Assembly (NCBI GenBank): GCA_028694715.1
Contig: JAQVKJ010000092.1
Span: 1 to 6,071, forward strand
DNA: 6,071 nucleotides
Reading direction: 5' to 3'
Source of the DNA: Weeksellaceae bacterium
GTDB lineage: Bacteria; Bacteroidota; Bacteroidia; Flavobacteriales; Weeksellaceae
In this document: positions 1 to 6,071 of the stretch, one piece after another
Position numbering within the stretch: the first letter of the stretch is position 1
How the letters are laid out: each line of letters opens with the position of its first letter
Position numbers and translations under genes: made by a program
The notes under the pieces: generated by a model
The model's database searches: none
Seen by the model: only the letters and a program-made list of their open reading frames with translations
What the model was told of the DNA's origin: nothing

Positions 1-627
1 GCTGTGGCTGGAAATATGTTGCTGTGGCCGGCTTGGGAAATCAAATCAATGAGGAATACTTTTTCCGAAGCCATCTCGGCACAAAAGAATTATCTTGAAC
101 AAATCGCTGATTATTATAACCAAAGAGGCGAATTGAGTCAGCAATACAGACTGTCCCGAAAACAAGCATTCCTGTCGGTTTCGGAACTGACTTCGGCTTT
201 TCACCGGATGACGCAGGAACCGGTTTACAAACAGAACCATCCGAGTGAAGTATTTGAACTCGTGCTGCTCAGCCACAGTTTTTTGGTTTCATCTGCTTCG
301 TTAGGAACCTACATGGTCAACAATCCGACGACTCCTGCTTCGGATGGTTTCAACTCCATCATAGCATTGATTCTCAATAATCTACATGCAGCAGAAATCG
401 TGTTGAAAAAGGAAGGTGAGATGCCACATCCGCCCAACGACCCGGAGGAAGTCATTCGTAACATCTATGGGAAAGATTTGGAAACCATTTTCACTGCACC
501 GGATTATTTAATTTCAGAACACGCATTGGAAGAAGCACATCTGGTTTTGGCACAACTGAAGTGGATGTTGAACATCAGCTCCAAAGTGCTGAAGATTATT
601 AATGAAATCAAAAATGATTTTGGTTAA
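1..627 (+). CDS. FUSC/YccS-family membrane protein, C-terminal part (5' end outside window)
   Basis: This is the last 208 residues of a larger protein; the reading frame is open through base 1, so the true start is upstream. The GTG at 4 is in frame but is unlikely to be a start, because the visible part begins at the end of what should be a transmembrane segment (LLWPAWE, residues 7-13 of the fragment). What follows resembles the cytoplasmic C-terminal domain of Bacteroidota FUSC/YccS-like proteins: a long helical stretch, then YRLSRKQAF (49-57) and RMTQEP (69-74), then an alpha-helical, Leu/Ile-rich tail ending in a TAA stop. Full-length family members are inner-membrane proteins of roughly 700 residues, related to aromatic-acid exporters and fusaric acid resistance proteins; the transport substrate is generally unknown. 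The family call rests on remembered motif similarity. The function (efflux or envelope role) is inference. Confidence 0.8.
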   Translation, partial: AVAGNMLLWPAWEIKSMRNTFSEAISAQKNYLEQIADYYNQRGELSQQYRLSRKQAFLSVSELTSAFHRMTQEPVYKQNHPSEVFELVLLSHSFLVSSASLGTYMVNNPTTPASDGFNSIIALILNNLHAAEIVLKKEGEMPHPPNDPEEVIRNIYGKDLETIFTAPDYLISEHALEEAHLVLAQLKWMLNISSKVLKIINEIKNDFG

Positions 628-636
628 ATCCCCAAA

Positions 637-670
637 ATTGTCTGAGCCATTTAATTTTTAACTAAATTCG
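637..670 (+). promoter_or_regulatory. weak candidate promoter for the deaminase gene
   Basis: TAAATTCG at 663-670 matches the Bacteroidota -7 box TAnnTTTG at all but one fixed position. An ATTG at 637-640 lies 22 bp upstream, roughly where a -33 TTTG element would sit. Transcription would begin near 677, giving a leader of about 33 nt before the ATG at 710 and leaving the alternative TTG at 671 upstream of the transcript. The match is imperfect in AT-rich DNA, so this is only suggestive; the gene could also be read through from the FUSC gene. Confidence 0.25.
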
Positions 671-709
671 TTGGAAATTCCATCATTGGATTCAAAAAAT
701 AAAACCATC

Positions 710-1141
710 ATGGAAAATCAACACAAAGCATTCATGCAGAAATGCATAGAGCTGGCCCGGATTTCAAAAAACAGAGGCGAAAGTCCAGTGGGTTCTGTCG
801 TTGTGAAAGACGGGAAAATAATTGGTGAAGGCATCGAATCCGTTCATGCCCGGAACGATTTCAGTTTTCATGCAGAAATTGAAGCCATCAGAGATGCCTC
901 TCAACATATCGGTCATTGCGACCTGAGTGGCTGCACTCTTTTCACCACACATGAACCCTGCATCATGTGCAGTTACATCATCCGTCAGACCCGAATCGGT
1001 AGAGTCGTATTCGGACTTTCTACAGGTGATATTGGAGGTTATCATTCCGAGCTTGCGGTGCTGAAGGACAAGAGTGTAAAAAAATGGAATCAACCACCTG
1101 AGGTCATAGCCGGCTTTATGCAGGAAGAATGCAAAGTCTGA
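710..1141 (+). CDS. zinc-dependent nucleoside/tRNA-type deaminase (CDA superfamily)
   Basis: This 143-residue protein carries the full zinc-binding and catalytic signature of the cytidine deaminase-like superfamily: HAE at residues 54-56 (His ligand and catalytic Glu) and PCIMC at 83-87 (two Cys ligands). These enzymes hydrolytically deaminate a base, nucleoside or tRNA adenosine in the cytoplasm. Length and layout (PVGSVVVKDGKIIGEG near 26-41, then IGRVVFG at 96-102) are closest to TadA and GuaD-type deaminases. The ATG at 710 is chosen over the in-frame TTG at 671 because the family N-terminus begins just before the first helix and 671 falls in a possible promoter. There is no clear Shine-Dalgarno. 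The Asn of the TadA/GuaD 'GxN' motif is Glu43 here, and the stretch before the His reads NDFSFHAE rather than the TadA-type DPTAHAE. It may therefore not be the A34 tRNA editor, so I give no gene symbol. Fold confidence is high; the substrate is unresolved. Confidence 0.93.
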   Translation: MENQHKAFMQKCIELARISKNRGESPVGSVVVKDGKIIGEGIESVHARNDFSFHAEIEAIRDASQHIGHCDLSGCTLFTTHEPCIMCSYIIRQTRIGRVVFGLSTGDIGGYHSELAVLKDKSVKKWNQPPEVIAGFMQEECKV

Positions 1142-1162
1142 ATACCAAGAATCTGTCCTACT

Positions 1163-1200
1163 GCAATTGAGTTTGTACAATAATTGCGTTAATTAGCGTT
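1163..1200. repeat. small inverted and tandem repeats upstream of the Omp85-like gene
   Basis: The 67-bp gap before the GTG start holds two overlapping small repeats. GCAATT (1163-1168) and AATTGC (1182-1187) form a perfect 6-bp inverted repeat with a 13-nt spacer. AATTGCGTT (1182-1190) is followed directly by AATTAGCGTT (1191-1200), a near-perfect tandem copy. They are short and in AT-rich DNA, so they may be chance. If real, they would lie in the promoter or leader of the downstream gene. Confidence 0.25.
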
Positions 1201-1208
1201 TCAAAAAA

Positions 1209-2861
1209 GTGAGGTACAATTATCTTTTTATCGTTTGTTTGCTGGTATCTTTTGTAAATGCGCAACAGAAAAAGGATTCACTTTACAATTTTTACAACTA
1301 CAAAACCAAAATCAAAGCTTATCAAATAGATTTTCAGAAAGTCATCCAAAATGACTCACTGCTCTATGCAACGCTGGACTCCTTGAAGGACATTGGTTAT
1401 TATACGCTCCGACTTGATTCGGTTCGTGAGAACAAAGTCTGGTTGAACAAAGGAAAACTATACAAGAGAATCTGGGTGAAAAATGACAGCATTTTCAATC
1501 AAAAAAAAGATTGGTTTCCCATCCATGATTTGGATTCATTGATTCATAAAATCAATCAAAAATATGCGGCGCAAGGACATCCGTTTACCTCGATCAGAAT
1601 CATTCCTATGGGTTGGAAAGGAGAAGAAGCAAGGGTACAACTGGAACTTACACTCCTCGGAGCGAGAACGATGGACGGAGTGAGAACAGAGGGATACGAA
1701 AAGCTTTCGAAAGGCTATATCAAACACGGGCTTGGGCTCATAGACGGAATGGTTTACAATGAAACAGAGTTGTACAAAATTTCTGAAAGGATGAGTTACA
1801 GTCCATTTGTGGAGGAAGTCAGGCCACCACAGACGCTTTTCAACCCGGATTCCACCTTTGTGTATTTGTATGTAAATAAGCTAAAATCAAATCTTTTTGA
1901 CGGAATCATCGGTTTTGGCAACGATGAGAAAGGTGATTTCAGGCTGAATGGAAATGTGAAAATTGAGTTGAACAATAATTTCAATGCGATGGAACAAATC
2001 AGGCTGAACTGGATGGCTACAGCCGACAAGAGTACTACTCTTGAGCTGGATGTCAGGGTGCCTTATTTGTTCGGAACGGCAGTGGGCACTCAGACGAATC
2101 TCAATATTTTCAAAAAAGACAGTGTATTTGTCAATACAAAACTGGAGGAGCGGCTTTATTATCAGCTGACAATGAATTCCAATCTTGGGTTGAATCTCAG
2201 TTATGAGAATTCTAATTTTGTGCTGGACGACTATCCCGAACTTGCCGATTTGTACGATGATTATAGCAAAAGTGGTTACGGACTCAGCTACGAATATTCA
2301 TTGCCACTCAGCAATCGGCTGATGGAAGGGAAATCAAAGTTATTTTTACTCGGAAAAACACTCAGCCGAAAAATTACCGAATACGATGAAGAGATCAATG
2401 AATACCAAGACCGCAAAAGCCGTCAGTACGAAGTTGGCATCGAAGCATTTCAGCTTTTCAGGCTTCATCCGATGCATTACATCAAACTCGGTGTGCAAGG
2501 TTATGGATTGTTTGGGAGCGACAATGATTACTCGGTCAACGAGCTGTACAGAATCGGTGGTTTCAACAGCATCCGTGGTTTTAATGAGGAAAGTATCAGC
2601 GCGTCATCGTTCGGAATCAGCAGTGTGGAATACCGCTTTTTGCCCAATGAAGGTTTTTATATTTCGGTTTTCGGCGATTATGCTTTTGTAGAGAACAAGC
2701 CTGCAAATCTGAGTCAGAATTTGTTTGGTGCCGGCCTGGGTTTTTCTTTTCTGACACAATTAGGGATTTTCAACCTCAGCTATGCGGTCGGCAAACAACA
2801 AAGCGGCGGTTTTGATTTCAGAAACTCAAAAATTCATTTCGGGATACTGACGAGGTTTTGA
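1209..2861 (+). CDS. Omp85-superfamily (BamA/TamA-like) outer-membrane protein
   Basis: This 550-residue protein is exported. It has a short charged N-terminus, a hydrophobic core (about 5-16) and a likely signal peptidase I cut after VNA (18/19). Residues ~27-225 look like two or three POTRA-type modules: repeated helix-strand patterns such as LDSLKDIGYYTLRLDS (55-70) and INQKYAAQGHPFTSIRI (115-131). From about 225 on, alternating hydrophobic strands fit a beta-barrel. RIGGFNSIRGF (448-458) contains the IRGF version of the Omp85 (V/I)RG(F/Y) loop-6 motif, and the chain ends in ...GILTRF, an aromatic-terminated beta-signal. At 550 residues it is shorter than typical five-POTRA BamA and nearer TamA in size. 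Family members insert or translocate proteins or lipids at the outer membrane; its client is unknown. The GTG at 1209 is the only reasonable start: it sits directly before the signal peptide, and an in-frame TAG (1194-1196) lies just upstream. A hemolysin-type TpsB transporter is a less likely alternative. Confidence 0.88.
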   Translation: MRYNYLFIVCLLVSFVNAQQKKDSLYNFYNYKTKIKAYQIDFQKVIQNDSLLYATLDSLKDIGYYTLRLDSVRENKVWLNKGKLYKRIWVKNDSIFNQKKDWFPIHDLDSLIHKINQKYAAQGHPFTSIRIIPMGWKGEEARVQLELTLLGARTMDGVRTEGYEKLSKGYIKHGLGLIDGMVYNETELYKISERMSYSPFVEEVRPPQTLFNPDSTFVYLYVNKLKSNLFDGIIGFGNDEKGDFRLNGNVKIELNNNFNAMEQIRLNWMATADKSTTLELDVRVPYLFGTAVGTQTNLNIFKKDSVFVNTKLEERLYYQLTMNSNLGLNLSYENSNFVLDDYPELADLYDDYSKSGYGLSYEYSLPLSNRLMEGKSKLFLLGKTLSRKITEYDEEINEYQDRKSRQYEVGIEAFQLFRLHPMHYIKLGVQGYGLFGSDNDYSVNELYRIGGFNSIRGFNEESISASSFGISSVEYRFLPNEGFYISVFGDYAFVENKPANLSQNLFGAGLGFSFLTQLGIFNLSYAVGKQQSGGFDFRNSKIHFGILTRF

Positions 2862-2896
2862 GCAATTTAACTTAAGTCAGGATAAAAACTTTCTCT

Positions 2897-2923
2897 TATC
2901 AACAGCCAACCACTGAGTTGATA
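2897..2923. terminator. imperfect hairpin between convergent genes, possible terminator
   Basis: TATCAAC (2897-2903) and GTTGATA (2917-2923) are perfect 7-bp inverted arms. AG (2904-2905) can further pair with CT (2913-2914), leaving a 2-nt bulge and a 7-nt loop. It lies in the 64-bp gap between the stop codons of the Omp85-like gene and ffh. No U-run follows on the plus strand; on the minus strand a run of five T appears about 8 nt beyond the stem, so it fits ffh termination slightly better. Stem GC content is low, so terminator activity is uncertain. Confidence 0.35.
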
Positions 2924-2925
2924 CA

Positions 2926-4263
2926 TTACATTCCCGGTTGGTTTTTCATCATTTGCTGCATCATTTTTCTACCGCCTGCTGTTTGCATGAATTTCATCAT
3001 TTTGCCCATTTCTGAGAATTGTTTCATCAGTTGGTTGACTTCCTGCATACTTGTACCCGAACCTTTTGCAATCCTCATTTTTCTACTCTTGTCTATGATT
3101 TGTGGATTCTGTCTTTCTTTGGGTGTCATCGATTTGATGATGGCTTCCACTCCTTTGAAGGCATCATCGTCTATGTCCACATTTTTCATTGCCTTGCCTG
3201 CTCCTGGAATCATTCCTAACAAATCCTTCATGTTTCCCATTTTTTTGACCTGCTGAATCTGTTTCAGGAAATCGTCAAAATCAAATTGATTTTTGACGAT
3301 TTTTTTATGAAGTTTTCTCGCCTCTTCTTCGTCGAATTGTTCTTGTGCCCGCTCCACCAGCGAAACCACATCTCCCATACCGAGGATACGGTCTGCCATT
3401 CTTTCGGGGTAAAAAACATCGATGGCCTCCATTTTTTCACCTGTCGAGATGAATTTAATCGGTTTGTCCACCACCGTTCTGATGGTCAACGCAGCTCCAC
3501 CCCGTGTATCGCCGTCCAATTTGGTGAGAATCACCCCATTGTAATCCAGTACATCGTTAAAAGCTTTGGCGGTATTCACGGCATCCTGTCCGGTCATTGA
3601 ATCCACCACAAACAAGGTTTCTGTGGGTTTCACTGTCTGATGGACATCGCGAATTTCATTCATCATCACTTCGTCTATGGCCAATCGTCCCGCAGTATCT
3701 ATGATGATGACATTGTGTTTGTTTTCTTTTGCTTTTTGTATGGCATTTTGGGCGATTTGCACAGGATTTTTGTTGTCTTCTTCTGCATAAACCGGTACAC
3801 CGATTTGTTCACCCAAAACCTTGAGTTGGTCTATCGCCGCCGGACGATAAACATCTCCCGCCACCAAAATCGGGTTTTTCCCCTTTTTCTTTTTCAGGTA
3901 ATTGGCCAATTTTCCTGAGAAAGTCGTTTTGCCCGAACCCTGAAGACCTGCAATGAGAATAATGGTTGGATTTTCGGACAAATTCAGTTCGGACTGTTCG
4001 CCACCCATCAGCTTCGCCAGTTCGTCATGAACGATTTTCACCATCAACTGATTGGGGTTCAATGAAGTAATCACATTCTGACCCATTGCTTTGTCCTTCA
4101 CCTTATTGGTGAAATCTTTGGCCACCTTATAACTCACATCGGCATCCACAAGTGCACGACGGACTTCCTTGATGGTTTCAGCCACATTGACTTCTGTGAT
4201 TTGTCCTTTGCCTTTGAGCGTATGCAACGCCTTGTCCAATTTTTCCTGTAAACTCTGAAACAT
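2926..4263 (-). CDS. ffh: signal recognition particle protein Ffh (SRP54 homologue)
   Basis: This GTPase binds 4.5S/SRP RNA and signal sequences of nascent chains, and docks with FtsY to deliver membrane and secreted proteins to the Sec translocon. From the ATG at 4263 it is 445 residues, normal for the family. The N domain (about 1-90) includes the ALVDADVSYKVAKDF helix. The G domain follows, with G1 GLQGSGKTT (106-114), DVYRPAA (137-143), DTAGR (189-193), TKLDGD (247-252) and the closing STGEK loop (273-277). The Met-rich M domain (from about 310) has the RNA-binding signature RKMRIAKGSGTS (394-405) followed by EVNQLMKQF. The C-terminus is very Met-rich and ends NQPGM. The frame extends to a TTG at 4290, but that codon lies in the likely -7 promoter box and adds nine residues absent from the family; MFQSLQEKLDKAL is the usual start. 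All catalytic motifs are intact. Confidence 0.98.
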   Translation of the reverse strand: MFQSLQEKLDKALHTLKGKGQITEVNVAETIKEVRRALVDADVSYKVAKDFTNKVKDKAMGQNVITSLNPNQLMVKIVHDELAKLMGGEQSELNLSENPTIILIAGLQGSGKTTFSGKLANYLKKKKGKNPILVAGDVYRPAAIDQLKVLGEQIGVPVYAEEDNKNPVQIAQNAIQKAKENKHNVIIIDTAGRLAIDEVMMNEIRDVHQTVKPTETLFVVDSMTGQDAVNTAKAFNDVLDYNGVILTKLDGDTRGGAALTIRTVVDKPIKFISTGEKMEAIDVFYPERMADRILGMGDVVSLVERAQEQFDEEEARKLHKKIVKNQFDFDDFLKQIQQVKKMGNMKDLLGMIPGAGKAMKNVDIDDDAFKGVEAIIKSMTPKERQNPQIIDKSRKMRIAKGSGTSMQEVNQLMKQFSEMGKMMKFMQTAGGRKMMQQMMKNQPGM

Positions 4264-4287
4264 GCCTAAATAACTTCTTTTGGATTG

Positions 4288-4295
4288 CAAAGATA
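4288..4295 (-). promoter_or_regulatory. Bacteroidota-type -7 promoter box for ffh
   Basis: On the minus strand this reads TATCTTTG, a perfect match to the Bacteroidota -7 consensus TAnnTTTG. Transcription would begin around 4281, giving a leader of roughly 18 nt before the ffh ATG at 4263. The -33 element is poor: the best candidate is TTAG (minus strand of 4314-4317) with an 18-bp spacer. The position supports the ATG at 4263 over the TTG at 4290, which would be inside the promoter. No start site has been measured; this is a motif-based call. Confidence 0.5.
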
Positions 4296-4358
4296 TAAAT
4301 TTTGAGGTATTTACTAATCATTCACATCCTCATAAGCGAGGAATTCTAAAGCTTTCAT

Positions 4359-4391
4359 AATCAAAAATATTTGGTCTAAAAATCAAAAATA
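4359..4391. repeat. 11-bp direct repeat in the ffh-accA intergenic region
   Basis: AATCAAAAATA occurs exactly twice, at 4359-4369 and 4381-4391, with starts 22 bp apart, about two helical turns. Each copy contains CAAAAATA, which on the minus strand is TATTTTTG, another match to TAnnTTTG. The pair could therefore be a protein-binding site, extra minus-strand promoter boxes, or simply low-complexity A-rich sequence. It lies 59-91 bp upstream of the accA -7 box and about 64-96 bp upstream of the ffh -7 box. Confidence 0.35.
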
Positions 4392-4449
4392 GAGTTCAAA
4401 TTCGACGAGACATTTATTCACAATTTCGTCTGTATTGTTTTAGTCTTAT

Positions 4450-4457
4450 TATATTTG
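4450..4457 (+). promoter_or_regulatory. Bacteroidota-type -7 promoter box for accA (and probably rsmA)
   Basis: TATATTTG is a perfect match to the consensus TAnnTTTG. The expected transcription start is near 4464, leaving a short AT-rich leader of about 14 nt before the accA ATG at 4478. The -33 region is weak; TTTC at 4424-4427, with a 22-bp spacer, is the nearest thing to TTTG. Placement just upstream of a well-defined gene in a divergent intergenic region makes this the best promoter candidate in the window. Confidence 0.55.
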
Positions 4458-4477
4458 TTTTTTATTAACACACTGAC

Positions 4478-5431
4478 ATGGAATATTTGGAATTTGAACA
4501 ACCCATCAAAGAGCTTCAGGAGCAATTGGTTAGCTGTAAGTTGGTGGGAGAGGAAAACGGAGTGGATGTGAAGCAAGCCTGTAAACAGATTGAACTGGCC
4601 ATAGAAGAATCAAAAAAGAATATTTACTCAAAACTGACGGCTTGGCAAAAAGTACAGCTGTCCCGCCACCCTTCGCGCCCCTATTCTCTTGATTACATTT
4701 ACGAAATGACCGACAATACATTTATTGAATTGCATGGCGACAGAAACTTTGGGGACGACAAAGCTATGGTGGGTGGAATGGGTAAAATCGATGGCATTCC
4801 ATTTATGATAATCGGTCAGCAAAAAGGAAAAAACACCAAAGAAAGACAATACCGTCGTTTCGGCATGTCAAACCCAGAAGGATACAGAAAGGCCTTGAGG
4901 CTGATGAAACTGGCCGAGAAATTCAATATGCCTATTGTCACCTTGATTGATACTCCCGGAGCTTATCCCGGGCTGGAGGCCGAAGAGCGCGGACAGGGCG
5001 AAGCGATTGCAAGAAACATATACGAAATGATGAAGCTGGAAGTTCCCGTGATCTGCATCGTGATTGGCGAAGGCGCCAGCGGAGGTGCACTGGGCATCGG
5101 AGTGGGCAATCAGGTGTTCATGATGGAAAATACTTGGTATTCAGTTATTTCTCCTGAAAACTGTTCTGCCATACTCTGGCGTTCATGGGACTACAAAGAA
5201 CAGGTTGCCAGTCAGATGAAAATGACGCCTAACGATATGTTTGATTTGAAAATCATCGAAGGTATCATCCCCGAACCTTTGGGCGGTGCACACTATGACC
5301 CCGAGAGTGCAGCAGTGTCTCTCAAAACACAAATTCTGAAATCCTACAACGAATTAAATAAATTAAAGCCCGAAGAATTGAAAATTCAAAGACAGCAAAA
5401 ATTCCTTGCCATTGGTGAATTTGCAGACTGA
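4478..5431 (+). CDS. accA: acetyl-CoA carboxylase carboxyltransferase subunit alpha (AccA)
   Basis: AccA with AccD forms the carboxyltransferase that moves the carboxyl group from carboxybiotin on AccB to acetyl-CoA, making malonyl-CoA for fatty acid synthesis in the cytoplasm. The 317-residue length matches E. coli AccA (319), and the similarity runs end to end: the N-terminal FEQPIKEL (6-13), [13 protein letters not shown] (62-74), [14 protein letters not shown] (87-100), [18 protein letters not shown] (126-143), DTPGAYPG (158-165) with [13 protein letters not shown] (168-180), the glycine-rich [14 protein letters not shown] (197-210) that forms the oxyanion region, YSVISPE (221-227) and [10 protein letters not shown] (263-272). 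The ATG at 4478 agrees with the family N-terminus. It is a separate alpha subunit, not an AccA-AccD fusion, so accD and the biotin subunits must be encoded elsewhere. rsmA begins 36 bp after its stop codon. Confidence 0.98.
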   Translation: MEYLEFEQPIKELQEQLVSCKLVGEENGVDVKQACKQIELAIEESKKNIYSKLTAWQKVQLSRHPSRPYSLDYIYEMTDNTFIELHGDRNFGDDKAMVGGMGKIDGIPFMIIGQQKGKNTKERQYRRFGMSNPEGYRKALRLMKLAEKFNMPIVTLIDTPGAYPGLEAEERGQGEAIARNIYEMMKLEVPVICIVIGEGASGGALGIGVGNQVFMMENTWYSVISPENCSAILWRSWDYKEQVASQMKMTPNDMFDLKIIEGIIPEPLGGAHYDPESAAVSLKTQILKSYNELNKLKPEELKIQRQQKFLAIGEFAD

Positions 5432-5467
5432 TTAAATCCGGGCAATCATTCCAAACTGATTCATGAG

Positions 5468-6071
5468 ATGAGTGTAAACCCAAAGAAGCATTTAGGTCAA
5501 CATTTTTTGAAGGATGAAAATATTGCTCGAAAAATTGTGGAGACACTCAGCTGGAAAAATTATAACCGGGTGTTAGAAATTGGCCCGGGAACGGGCGTAC
5601 TCACCAAATACTTTATCGAACAGCAAAAAGAAATATCGGTAGTGGAAATCGATGCCGAATCAGTGGAATACCTCAAAACCAATTATCCGGGACTGAAAAT
5701 ATTTGAAGAAGATTTTCTAAAAATGAGCCTTGCAAAAAAGCTTGGCAGTGAGCCGCTTTGTATTTTGGGCAATTTCCCTTATAATATTTCTTCCCAAATC
5801 GTTTTTAAAATCATCGAAAACAGAAAACAAATTCCTGAGATGTCTGGCATGTTTCAGAAAGAAGTCGCAGAGAGAATTTGTGCTCGAGAAGGCAGCAAAA
5901 CATACGGGATTTTGTCTGTACTCACCCAAGCATATTACCACACAAGCTATTTGTTTACAGTATCAGAAAATGTGTTTCGCCCACCGCCTAAAGTAAAATC
6001 GGCCGTCATTCGGCTGGAGCGTCATACCAAAGAATTGGCGGTGAACGAAGAATTGTTTTTCAATATCGTCA
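5468..6071 (+). CDS. rsmA: 16S rRNA dimethyladenosine transferase RsmA/KsgA (3' end outside window)
   Basis: This gene is cut by the right edge; 201 codons plus one base are visible, about three quarters of the usual ~260-270 residues. RsmA uses S-adenosylmethionine to dimethylate two adjacent adenosines (A1518 and A1519 in E. coli numbering) in the 3' hairpin of 16S rRNA, a late check on small-subunit assembly; its loss gives kasugamycin resistance. Visible signatures are KKHLGQHFL (6-14), SAM motif I LEIGPGTGVLT (36-46), the acidic VVEID (58-62), catalytic motif IV NFPYN (102-106), QKEVAERI (130-137), YGILSVL (146-152) and FRPPPKVKSAVIRL (170-183). The ATG at 5468 gives the family N-terminus; the ATG at 5463 is out of frame and hits TGA at once. 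There is no strong Shine-Dalgarno. The 36-bp gap and shared strand suggest cotranscription with accA. Confidence 0.96.
   Translation, partial: MSVNPKKHLGQHFLKDENIARKIVETLSWKNYNRVLEIGPGTGVLTKYFIEQQKEISVVEIDAESVEYLKTNYPGLKIFEEDFLKMSLAKKLGSEPLCILGNFPYNISSQIVFKIIENRKQIPEMSGMFQKEVAERICAREGSKTYGILSVLTQAYYHTSYLFTVSENVFRPPPKVKSAVIRLERHTKELAVNEELFFNIV

Noticed and set aside
1..30. Near-repeat GCTGTGGCTG / GCTGTGGCCG at 1-10 and 21-30
   Set aside because: Both copies are inside a coding frame rich in small hydrophobic and Trp codons; 9 of 10 matching bases over so short a length is easily chance.
671..709. TTG-started 13-residue extension of the deaminase
   Set aside because: The extra residues have no family counterpart, the TTG abuts a possible -7 box, and the ATG at 710 gives the expected N-terminus.
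1168..1175. TGAGTTTG as a -7 promoter box for the Omp85-like gene
   Set aside because: It misses the conserved A of TAnnTTTG and no -33 TTTG lies at a suitable distance upstream; too weak to list as a promoter.
2386..2691. 101-codon open frame on the plus strand inside the Omp85-like gene, and similar overlapping frames elsewhere (for example 764-1180 minus, 3286-3600 plus, 5730-5996 plus)
   Set aside because: These frames lie within genes whose reading frame is fixed by strong family motifs; their translations show no recognisable domain and look like out-of-frame readings.
4327..4342. TCCTC/GAGGA hairpin in the ffh-accA gap
   Set aside because: Five base pairs with a 6-nt loop and no U-run; it lies upstream of both promoters, so it is neither a likely terminator nor a leader structure.
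5769..5783. NFPYN instead of NLPYN in RsmA motif IV
   Set aside because: The Leu/Phe position is variable in this family and, as far as I recall, Phe is common in Bacteroidota RsmA; the catalytic Asn, Pro and Tyr are present.
1..6071. Possibility of a hidden mobile, defence, CRISPR, RNA-gene or biosynthetic system
   Set aside because: The window is almost fully occupied by conserved housekeeping or envelope genes; the intergenic gaps are at most 214 bp and show no array, terminal repeats, tRNA-like fold or transposase remnant.

Overview
This 6,071-base window looks like ordinary chromosomal core sequence from a member of the Bacteroidota. The evidence is the protein families (a Bacteroidota-style FUSC/YccS C-terminus, an Omp85-like barrel protein, and Ffh, AccA and RsmA of the expected type), the weak or absent Shine-Dalgarno sequences, and perfect matches to the Bacteroidota -7 promoter box TAnnTTTG in front of two genes. 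I cannot place it below phylum level from the sequence alone.

Layout, left to right. Bases 1-627 are the 3' part of a FUSC-family (YccS-like) membrane protein gene whose start lies outside the window. Bases 710-1141 encode a zinc-dependent nucleoside/tRNA-type deaminase. Bases 1209-2861 encode a secreted Omp85-superfamily (BamA/TamA-like) outer-membrane protein with a GTG start. All three are on the plus strand. They run head-on into ffh (2926-4263, minus strand), the protein subunit of the signal recognition particle, with a small imperfect hairpin in the 64-bp convergent gap. A 214-bp divergent intergenic region (4264-4477) holds the likely promoters of ffh and accA. accA (4478-5431, carboxyltransferase alpha subunit of acetyl-CoA carboxylase) is followed after 36 bp by rsmA/ksgA (5468 to beyond the right edge, 16S rRNA dimethyladenosine transferase), probably in the same transcript.

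The genes are housekeeping functions: envelope biogenesis (FUSC protein, Omp85-like protein), membrane protein targeting (ffh), fatty acid synthesis (accA), ribosome maturation (rsmA) and a base/nucleoside deaminase. They do not form one pathway. I found no mobile element, CRISPR array, tRNA/rRNA, phage, defence or biosynthetic module, and no sign of a new system. No gene-free stretch exceeds 214 bp. The points most worth a second look are the substrate of the deaminase, which lacks the family's usual substrate-contacting Asn, the unassigned Omp85-like protein, and the small repeats in the ffh-accA intergenic region.
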